Assembly (NCBI GenBank): GCA_021205005.1
Contig: JAJPYK010000253.1
Coordinates: 1-12,422 of the forward strand
Direction of reading: 5' to 3'
Length of the DNA: 12,422 bases
Source: Paraprevotella sp.
GTDB lineage: Bacteria; Bacteroidota; Bacteroidia; Bacteroidales; Bacteroidaceae
Made by a program: the position numbers and the translations under genes. Of the stretch, positions 7,086 through 12,422 are shown piece by piece. Numbering within the stretch: position 1 is the stretch's first letter; each line of letters starts with the position of its first letter. Below the pieces are notes generated by a model. It was not told the origin of the DNA. It saw only the letters and a list, made by a program, of their open reading frames with translations, and did not search any database.

Positions 7086-8198
7086 TCAACGGTTTTTGTA
7101 CATACTCTCATAATAGTTTTGATAATCCCCGCTGGTGACGTTGTCCATCCAAGCTTGGTTGTTTAAATACCAACGTACGGTTTCTTCTATACCTTCTTCA
7201 AACTGGAGGCTGGGCTCCCAACCCAATTCGTTTTTCAACTTTGTGGAGTCTATGGCGTAACGAAGATCATGGCCTTTACGGTCGGTTACATAAGTAATCA
7301 GGTCTGACGAATAGCCTTCGGGATGGCCGAGCAGACGATCCGCCGTCTTGATCAGTACCTTGATGATATCGAGGTTTTTCCATTCATTGAATCCGCCGAT
7401 ATTGTAGGTTTCGGCTATTCTTCCCCGATGGAAAATCACGTCAATGGCACGGGCGTGATCAATAACATAAAGCCAATCCCTTACGTTCTCTCCCTTTCCA
7501 TATACCGGTAGCGGTTTGTGATGGCGGATATTGTTGATAAACAGCGGAATCAACTTTTCCGGGAATTGATATGGCCCGTAATTGTTCGAGCAATTGGTGA
7601 CGATGGTAGGCATACCGTAGGTGTCGTGAAAGGCCCTGACGAAATGATCGGAGCCGGCTTTGCTCGCACTATACGGACTATGAGGATTGTATTTGCTTTC
7701 TTCTGTGAAGAATTGATCTCCGTAAGGACCTCTGCCTGTCTTGTCTCCGGCCGGGTTGGTCAGTTGCAATGCGCCATAGACTTCGTCCGTAGAGATATGG
7801 TAGAAGCGTTTGCCTTCATATCTCTCAGGAAGGGACTCCCAATAAACTTTTGCCGCCTGTAACAAGGTCAATGTTCCCATGACATTGGTGTGCGCAAAGG
7901 TGAAAGGATCTTTGATGCTGCGGTCTACGTGGCTTTCGGCAGCCAGATGGATAATGCCGTCTACATGATAGTGTTGTAGAAGTTCACGGATCTTGTCATA
8001 GTCGCAGATGTCGGCCTTGACAAACGTATAATTGGGTCGGTTTTCAATGTCTTGCAGGTTAGCCAGATTCCCGGCATAAGTCAGTTTGTCCAGATTGATG
8101 ATATGGTACTCCGGATAGTTATTTACGAAGAGGCGTACGACATGACTGCCGATAAAACCGGCTCCCCCCGTGATGATGATATTTCTTTTTAAAGTCAT
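7086..8198 (-). CDS. rmlB: dTDP-glucose 4,6-dehydratase
   Basis: It makes dTDP-4-keto-6-deoxyglucose from dTDP-glucose, using NAD, in dTDP-rhamnose or related deoxysugar synthesis. Numbered from the ATG at 8198, it has GGAGFIGS (residues 11-18), LAAESHVDRSI (85-95), the catalytic triplet Thr137-Asp138-Glu139 in HISTDEVYG, and Tyr176-x3-Lys180 in SPYSASKAGSDH, followed by NCSNNYGPYQFPEKLIP and RDWLYV. That ATG has AAGGAAG about 6 nt upstream and gives 370 aa; a GTG two codons earlier is less likely. It follows rmlC by 12 nt in one operon. The rmlA and rmlD genes are not in the window. Confidence 0.96.
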   Translation of the reverse strand: MTLKRNIIITGGAGFIGSHVVRLFVNNYPEYHIINLDKLTYAGNLANLQDIENRPNYTFVKADICDYDKIRELLQHYHVDGIIHLAAESHVDRSIKDPFTFAHTNVMGTLTLLQAAKVYWESLPERYEGKRFYHISTDEVYGALQLTNPAGDKTGRGPYGDQFFTEESKYNPHSPYSASKAGSDHFVRAFHDTYGMPTIVTNCSNNYGPYQFPEKLIPLFINNIRHHKPLPVYGKGENVRDWLYVIDHARAIDVIFHRGRIAETYNIGGFNEWKNLDIIKVLIKTADRLLGHPEGYSSDLITYVTDRKGHDLRYAIDSTKLKNELGWEPSLQFEEGIEETVRWYLNNQAWMDNVTSGDYQNYYESMYKNR

Positions 8199-8210
8199 AG
8201 TCACTTCCTT

Positions 8211-8783
8211 TTATTTATATAAGTCTTGTGTGTAGTCAAACAAATCCTCGGCATCTTTCAGACGGGGATGATGCTTGTCTTTTTCCGAAAGGATTATTTT
8301 GTCGGACGGGATGCGCCAATCTAGGTTCAGGTCCGGATCGTCCCAGGCCAATGCTCCTTCGCTTTGCGGAGCGTAGAAGTTGTCGCATTTGTATTGGAAA
8401 ATCACTTCCGGCGTGAGCACGCTAAACCCGTGAGCGAAACCGCGTGGAATGAAGAATTGGCGATGATTGTCTTCGGTCAATTCTACAGCCACATGCTGTC
8501 CGAAAGTAGGCGAACCTTTGCGAATGTCCACGGCTACATCCAGTACGGCACCTTTGATGACGCGCACCAATTTGCTTTGGGCAAACGGTGGTTTTTGGAA
8601 ATGAAGTCCGCGTAAGACACCGTAGCTGCTTTTACTTTCGTTGTCCTGTACGAAATGAATACGGCGTACCTGGCGATCGAAATTTCTCTGAGAGAATGAT
8701 TCGAAAAAATATCCCCTGTCGTCGTTAAACAGGCGCGGCTCGATGATGACAACGTCTTTAATGGCTGTTTTAATAGTTTCCAT
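8211..8783 (-). CDS. rmlC: dTDP-4-dehydrorhamnose 3,5-epimerase
   Basis: It epimerises C3 and C5 of dTDP-4-keto-6-deoxyglucose, the step after RmlB. The 190-residue cupin shows the RmlC signatures: DDRGYFFESF (21-30), VLRGLHFQKPP (56-66, with base His61), FIPRGFAHGF (111-120) and YKCDNFYAP (131-139, with catalytic Tyr131). The frame is open up to 8828, but homology begins at METIKTAIKD, and the ATG at 8783 lies about 25 nt downstream of a TATCTTTG -7 box, so 8783 is chosen. It is the first gene of a two-gene minus-strand operon with rmlB and diverges from the microprotein/lipoprotein operon on the other strand. Confidence 0.95.
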   Translation of the reverse strand: METIKTAIKDVVIIEPRLFNDDRGYFFESFSQRNFDRQVRRIHFVQDNESKSSYGVLRGLHFQKPPFAQSKLVRVIKGAVLDVAVDIRKGSPTFGQHVAVELTEDNHRQFFIPRGFAHGFSVLTPEVIFQYKCDNFYAPQSEGALAWDDPDLNLDWRIPSDKIILSEKDKHHPRLKDAEDLFDYTQDLYK

Positions 8784-8809
8784 AAACAAATAGTAATCTT
8801 TATTACGTG

Positions 8810-8866
8810 CAAAGATAGTTTTTTTCATTGAAATGTGGCGGACTTTAGGATGAAATCGTATATTTG
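8810..8866. promoter_or_regulatory. Divergent -7 boxes between rmlC and the microprotein operon
   Basis: The minus strand carries TATCTTTG (8817 to 8810) and the plus strand TATATTTG (8859-8866), both fitting the TAnnTTTG -7 element. Each lies about 25-35 nt before its start codon (rmlC at 8783, microprotein at 8900). I find no clear TTTG -33 partner for either at the usual 19-21 bp, so both are half-supported promoters. Confidence 0.5.
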
Positions 8867-8899
8867 CAAAAATGAAAAAAATATTTAAACAGTGGAATT

Positions 8900-9043
8900 A
8901 TGGCGAGGTATGTTTACTTTTTGCTGGCTTGGTTGGCATTTGACGTCCTAATCTTTATATGGGCATGGTGGGATGATTTCTATTTTTCACCTGATTTGAA
9001 AAATAAGTTCAGGCGGCTCCGCGATACTTTCACGGAGGAATAA
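8900..9043 (+). CDS. Single-pass membrane microprotein (47 aa)
   Basis: This 47-residue ORF starts MARYVYFLLAW. It has one strongly hydrophobic, Trp-rich span (about residues 4-24), a short acidic/aromatic patch (WWDDFYFSPD) and a charged tail with KNKFRRLRDTFTEE character. The start is 9 nt before the next gene would begin counting from its stop, so it is probably translated with the lipoprotein and the 545-residue protein downstream. A -7 box lies 34 nt upstream. I do not recognise the family. A competing ATG at 8872 opens a 23-codon ORF in another frame that overlaps it; the longer one is favoured for its compact gap to the next gene. Confidence 0.58.
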   Translation: MARYVYFLLAWLAFDVLIFIWAWWDDFYFSPDLKNKFRRLRDTFTEE

Positions 9044-9052
9044 GAACGGCCT

Positions 9053-9748
9053 ATGAAAAGGACTAAGATTTGTCAGACCGTTTTAGTGGCAGCATTGTGC
9101 TGCATTGCCTTGTCATGTCAGAAAGTGGAACTCCCTTCGGAGGACGGAGAAGACACGACGCAACCGGGGCAGGCAAGTACGACGCCGGGCGGAACCGAAG
9201 ATGCAGATCCTTTGCCTCCGGAATATGTGGAAACCTATACCGTGGCGGATATTCAGGAACAGTATGCAGGGGAGGAACTGGATTTCGATTATGAAGTAGG
9301 TGTTGTGGGCTATATCGTGGAATCATGTACGGGAAATACAATCAGTTCCGCTCTTTTTTCCGCAGACGGAGCCTCCCGAAGCAATATATTGATAGCCGAT
9401 TCCAAAGGAGAAACGGATGTGGACCGTTGTTTGCCCGTAGAACTGAAAAGCGGATCCGACGTCAGAGATGGATTGAATCTGGCCGACCATCCGGAGAATA
9501 TCGGACAAAGGGTCTATCTGTACAGCCTGGTAAAGAAATATTTTCGCGTCGTGGGTTTGAGGAGTACGCTTTATTATCGTTGGGTGGCCGGTGGAGAAGA
9601 TGAGCCGGAACAACCGGAAACGCCGGAAGAACCTGATCCGTTGCCTCAACCGGATCCCGATCCGGATCCGTTGCCACAACCAAACCGGACAGATACCATT
9701 CCCATCGGACAAAATCCGTCGGTAGTACCGGGCGGCAGGTCGGTGTAA
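9053..9748 (+). CDS. DUF6359-like surface lipoprotein with acidic Pro-rich tail
   Basis: It has a lipoprotein signal peptide with lipidation at Cys22 (CIALSCQK). A linker rich in Thr, Pro, Gly and acidic residues (27-55) follows. The central part (about 60-180) has the pattern I associate with DUF6359: YTVADIQEQYAG, VGVVGYIVESC, NILIAD, CLPVELKSGSDVRDGLNL, and NIGQRVYLYSLVKKYFRVVGLRST, probably an OB-like beta barrel. The C-terminal 45 residues are Pro/Asp/Glu-rich (EPDPLPQPDPDPDPLPQP), encoded by a GGATCC/GATCCG-rich repetitive stretch near 9636-9680. Asp/Glu close to the lipid Cys is weak, so surface export is only possible. It lies 9 nt after the microprotein gene. Binding partner and substrate are unknown. 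Confidence 0.75.
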   Translation: MKRTKICQTVLVAALCCIALSCQKVELPSEDGEDTTQPGQASTTPGGTEDADPLPPEYVETYTVADIQEQYAGEELDFDYEVGVVGYIVESCTGNTISSALFSADGASRSNILIADSKGETDVDRCLPVELKSGSDVRDGLNLADHPENIGQRVYLYSLVKKYFRVVGLRSTLYYRWVAGGEDEPEQPETPEEPDPLPQPDPDPDPLPQPNRTDTIPIGQNPSVVPGGRSV

Positions 9749-9779
9749 CGTACCGACTTCATCTAGTACGAATGAAAAA

Positions 9780-11417
9780 ATGAGAGATATGCAAATCAAG
9801 GACTTTTTAGGTGCGATGCTGTTTTTATGGGGATGTATCGACGCCCCGCCGCTTTCGGCACAACTTTTCAGGCGCGTTACGGATACCGAAATCTGGGAAT
9901 CCGGTACGCGCTGTCTTGTGGCCGGATATTGCCGGGATACGCCGGACTCGGTGTGGGTGATGTCTGCCCAAACTCAGACCGGAATCGGAGTAAAGCGGCG
10001 GGCTGCTAGGAAACTGAAACCGGATGCCGACGGGCGTATCCGGATCGATGATGACGGAACGGCCGTTTTCGAGTGTGTGACTCTCCAGTCCTCCTATGCC
10101 TTCCGTGATCTGGGCCTGAATGCCTGGTTGGCTTATTCTACGGAGAAATCCTCTTCCACATCGCCGTTATATACCTTGACGGACGAGGAACTGTCGGGAA
10201 ATCCATCCAAACCGAAAGTAAAGTATTATCATACGTTCGACTGTACATTCCCTTCTCCGTCCGGTTTCAGGAAGACGCCTTTACGCACGAAAGAAGAGAT
10301 CCCCATATCGACGGTTTCCGGTAAATATTTCGGTTTGTTGTTCGATTTTTATACCGGAACGTTCAAGTTGTCCGTATCCGAGTCCTCACTGGACGATTCT
10401 CTCTTTTTATATAAGGAAGTACAACCTCCTGTCATGGAGGCGTCTTTGGGGGGAGATTGGACGTTTAAGGGAGATTGGCTGGCCGACTCCCTGTTCCGGA
10501 TCGACTATTCGCAGGCCGGAAGGGTCGATTTTACAGAGATGTCTTTGCCCTCGGAGGGAAAGGTGTCGGGGAATGTCCGTCTGCCCGGGCCATACGTATG
10601 GACTTATGTGCGCAAGGGAGAAGCTTCGCGTTTGCCGGCAGACTGGCCCTATGTCATCGAGATAGATCGAAAAGAGGCAGAGGTGCCGGGGATGGCTGTC
10701 ACTCCCATCGTGGGGAACGACAGTGCGGTGTTGGGACCTAAATATGCCTTCGCCGTGCCCGCAGGGACCGGTATCAGTTGGTATCGTGACGTGTCGGACG
10801 ACGGTGGATGGTTCTCCGTCGGGCTCCCTTTCTCCGTACAGCGGTTGACCTGGGAAGATGTCGGCGGCGAACCGTTGGCTTCGGACAGGCTTGCCTTTGA
10901 GAAAGTCTCTACGGAAGGAGTCGTGTCCCGCCGGATGGAATCCGGAGAGGCCTGGGAAGCCGGAGTGCCTTATTTGTGGCGTCCGAAAGACTTTCGTGCT
11001 TCTTCCGTCTGTTTCCATGCCGATGAGGCTACGGTGCAGGTGCATCCTCAGGGGGATGAGTCCGCAGACGGGTTTCACGCCACCTTTGTCCGCCGCGAGA
11101 TCACAGACGAGGGATGCGGACTTTTTTTGTTGGATGATTCCGGCATCGCTTTCGTGCCTCTGGCTGCGGGGAGCTGGATGGCTCCTTGCCGGGGATATTT
11201 GAATTTATCCGAGTCGGCAGGCCGCTTGATCCGTGTGGTGGAAAGTTCCGGTCTGTCAGATGTGAATTCCGTATCCTCTTCCTGTCCGGATATGAGATTT
11301 CCGGTCTATTCGTCGGACGGCCGACGACAAGGTCGGCTGAAAGCCGGCGAAGGCGTTCCGGCGGGATGGCCCAAGGGTATTTATCTCACGCCCGGGGGCA
11401 AGATCCGGCATCCGTGA
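9780..11417 (+). CDS. Secreted beta-rich protein of unknown function
   Basis: This 545-residue protein carries an export signal (MQIKDFLGAMLFLWGC..PPLSA, cleavage likely after Ala27; the Cys within it does not form a good lipobox). Residues about 30-215 resemble a Bacteroidetes extracellular domain that opens 'VTD...W.SGTRCLVAG' and closes 'KYFGLLFDFYTGTFKLS...LFLYKE'. The middle is beta-rich without a motif I know. The last 35 residues (FPVYSSDGRRQGRLK... WPKGIYLTPGGKIRHP) look like the short 'YDLxGRR...KGIYIxxGKK' C-terminal domain common on Bacteroidetes exported proteins. ATG at 9780 or 9789 could start it. It follows the lipoprotein by 31 nt, apparently in the same operon. Higher GC than the gmd-fcl genes. 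Function not recognised. Confidence 0.72.
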   Translation: MRDMQIKDFLGAMLFLWGCIDAPPLSAQLFRRVTDTEIWESGTRCLVAGYCRDTPDSVWVMSAQTQTGIGVKRRAARKLKPDADGRIRIDDDGTAVFECVTLQSSYAFRDLGLNAWLAYSTEKSSSTSPLYTLTDEELSGNPSKPKVKYYHTFDCTFPSPSGFRKTPLRTKEEIPISTVSGKYFGLLFDFYTGTFKLSVSESSLDDSLFLYKEVQPPVMEASLGGDWTFKGDWLADSLFRIDYSQAGRVDFTEMSLPSEGKVSGNVRLPGPYVWTYVRKGEASRLPADWPYVIEIDRKEAEVPGMAVTPIVGNDSAVLGPKYAFAVPAGTGISWYRDVSDDGGWFSVGLPFSVQRLTWEDVGGEPLASDRLAFEKVSTEGVVSRRMESGEAWEAGVPYLWRPKDFRASSVCFHADEATVQVHPQGDESADGFHATFVRREITDEGCGLFLLDDSGIAFVPLAAGSWMAPCRGYLNLSESAGRLIRVVESSGLSDVNSVSSSCPDMRFPVYSSDGRRQGRLKAGEGVPAGWPKGIYLTPGGKIRHP

Positions 11418-11423
11418 GAGACG

Positions 11424-11511
11424 AAAATCATTTGGCGCAGATCGAGATTTTTTTCTCCGCAGATTGATAAATTTTTCTCCGCAGATTGAAAAATCGTTTG
11501 GCGCAGAAAAA
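11424..11511. repeat. Four 22-bp tandem repeats, exact period
   Basis: CGCAGA occurs at 11436, 11458, 11480 and 11502, exactly 22 bp apart. The units form an A-B-B-A pattern: outer units share AAAATC(A/G)TTTGGCGCAGA, inner units share TTTTTCTCCGCAGATTGA. The array starts 6 nt after the stop codon of the 545-residue protein and ends just before a terminator stem. As 22 is not a multiple of three, the units are not a coding repeat. Role unknown. Confidence 0.85.
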
Positions 11512-11513
11512 AT

Positions 11514-11557
11514 AAAGGGCGGGAGGAACCGTATGACCGAGGTTCTTCCCGCCCTTT
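11514..11557. terminator. Strong GC-rich hairpin terminator
   Basis: Bases 11514-11530 pair with 11541-11557 (17 positions, one G-T wobble, 10-nt loop); the stem begins AAAGGGCGGG and ends CCCGCCCTTT. It lies about 100 nt after the 545-residue protein gene and well ahead of the next promoter, separating the secreted-protein operon from the cyd operon. The U tract is short, so efficiency may vary. Confidence 0.78.
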
Positions 11558-11628
11558 CAGTTTGTCGCAGGATGTGGACGAAAAGAGAGTGGAATAATGT
11601 CTGGGACGGGATATTATTTTGCATTTTG

Positions 11629-11660
11629 TTTGCTTGTTCGGCAAATGTCTTTTATATTTG
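11629..11660 (+). promoter_or_regulatory. Bacteroidales-type promoter of the cyd operon
   Basis: TTTG at 11629-11632, a 20-bp spacer and TATATTTG at 11653-11660 fit the -33/-7 consensus exactly. Transcription should begin near 11665, about 20 nt before the start codon of the DUF4492 gene. Confidence 0.78.
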
Positions 11661-11683
11661 CGTTGATTTTTAAAGAATCCGGT

Positions 11684-11899
11684 ATGATGCAGACTTTAAT
11701 CCGTATAGGGCGATTTTACAGGGACGGTTTCCGGAATATGACGTGGGGACGTGTGCTTTGGGTCATTATTTTGGTGAAGCGGTTCATTATGTTTTTCGTT
11801 CTTCGTCTTTTCTTCTTTCCGAATTTCTTGGACGGGAAACAGGTTGGAGAGGACAAAGGCGCCTATGTGGGTCGCGAGCTGATCAGGCAGGGCATGTAG
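11684..11899 (+). CDS. DUF4492 membrane protein upstream of cydA
   Basis: This 71-residue protein (starting MMQTLIRIGRFYRDGF; ATG 11684 or 11687) has a basic N-terminus, one hydrophobic stretch (about residues 19-42, WGRVLWVIILVKRFIMFFVLRLFFFP split by Lys-Arg) and a polar tail. It matches DUF4492, short proteins found next to cydAB in Bacteroidetes. The promoter's position excludes the longer upstream frame at 11597. It lies 42 nt before cydA. By position it may be an accessory subunit of cytochrome bd, as CydX is in E. coli, but it is not a sequence homologue that I can see. Confidence 0.85.
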   Translation: MMQTLIRIGRFYRDGFRNMTWGRVLWVIILVKRFIMFFVLRLFFFPNFLDGKQVGEDKGAYVGRELIRQGM

Positions 11900-11941
11900 C
11901 GAAAATCAGAGAAGTAAAGTATAATTAGTCAAGTAAATTGT

Positions 11942-12422
11942 ATGATAGAGCATGTGGATGCGTCTTTGATCGACTGGTCGAGAGCGCAGTTTGCTTTGAC
12001 AGCCGTATACCATTGGATTTTTGTACCTCTGACTCTCGGTTTGGCTGTCATCATGGGGATAATGGAGACCGTATATTACCGTACGGGAGACGAGTTTTGG
12101 AAGCGCACGGCCAGATTCTGGATGAAACTGTTCGGCATCAACTTTGCCATCGGTGTGGCTACGGGAATCATTCTGGAGTTCGAGTTCGGTACGAATTGGA
12201 GCAATTACAGTTGGTTCGTGGGCGACATATTCGGCGCTCCGCTGGCCATCGAAGGCGTGTTGGCCTTTTTTATGGAAGCCACATTCATTGCCGTGATGTT
12301 TTTCGGCTGGAACAAGGTGGGCAAGCGGTTCCATCTGGCTTCGACTTGGCTTACGGGTTTGGGGGCCACGCTTTCGGCCTGGTGGATTTTGGTGGGCAAG
12401 GGGTGGATGCAGTCTCCCGTGG
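11942..12422 (+). CDS. cydA: Cytochrome bd ubiquinol oxidase subunit I (5' part)
   Basis: The frame runs off the window edge after about 160 codons of an expected 450-520. Subunit I of the bd-type quinol oxidase carries the haems and reduces oxygen at the inner membrane. The sequence shows [21 protein letters not shown] with His24, the counterpart of the E. coli haem b595 ligand His19 (split across residues 14-34). It continues with [16 protein letters not shown], then [22 protein letters not shown], holding the two conserved glutamates of the proton path near haem b595. Three hydrophobic spans are visible. It is co-transcribed with the DUF4492 gene; cydB would be expected just outside the window. 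Confidence 0.97.
   Translation, partial: MIEHVDASLIDWSRAQFALTAVYHWIFVPLTLGLAVIMGIMETVYYRTGDEFWKRTARFWMKLFGINFAIGVATGIILEFEFGTNWSNYSWFVGDIFGAPLAIEGVLAFFMEATFIAVMFFGWNKVGKRFHLASTWLTGLGATLSAWWILVGKGWMQSPV

Noticed and set aside
11424..11557. The 22-bp repeats considered as a CRISPR array
   Set aside because: Units are contiguous with no unique spacers of CRISPR size, and there are no cas genes.

Overview
The window looks like chromosomal DNA of a gut-type Bacteroidales bacterium (Bacteroides or Parabacteroides; genus not resolved). Evidence: promoters of the TTTG-N19/20-TAnnTTTG type instead of -35/-10 boxes; the DUF4248 / HU-like / small lysin-like / 'smalltalk' microprotein cassette; an insert-bearing GDP-fucose synthase; a DUF6359-like lipoprotein; and a DUF4492 gene directly before cydA.

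Layout. (1) 19-1485, minus strand: a four-gene cassette, DUF4248 protein, HU-like DNA-binding protein, P5/lysin-like protein and a 29-residue hydrophobic microprotein, closed by a hairpin terminator. (2) 1633-6777, plus strand: a surface-polysaccharide segment. A Bacteroidales promoter drives manA, then a frameshifted Wza-type export lipoprotein gene. An Rpn-family PD-(D/E)XK nuclease gene with its own promoter follows, then gmd and fcl, which make GDP-L-fucose from GDP-mannose. (3) 6860-7059: a 200-bp element with 31-bp perfect inverted ends and a second long hairpin inside, lying between convergent operons. (4) 7086-8783, minus strand: rmlC-rmlB of dTDP-deoxysugar synthesis. (5) 8900-11417, plus strand: a 47-residue membrane microprotein, a DUF6359-like lipoprotein and a 545-residue secreted protein, apparently one envelope/surface operon. 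(6) 11424-11557: four exact-period 22-bp repeats followed by a strong hairpin terminator. (7) 11629-12422, plus strand: a clear promoter, a DUF4492 membrane protein and the start of cydA (cytochrome bd oxidase), cut by the window edge.

How the genes fit together. ManA, Gmd and Fcl supply fucose precursors, and RmlB/RmlC supply dTDP-6-deoxy-hexulose intermediates. No glycosyltransferases, flippase, polymerase or Wzc kinase are present, and the export gene is broken. The region therefore reads as a remodelled or eroded polysaccharide locus whose sugar-nucleotide genes remain intact. The most unusual items are the broken wza followed by an independently promoted Rpn gene, the nested-palindrome element, the 22-bp array and the smalltalk cassette.
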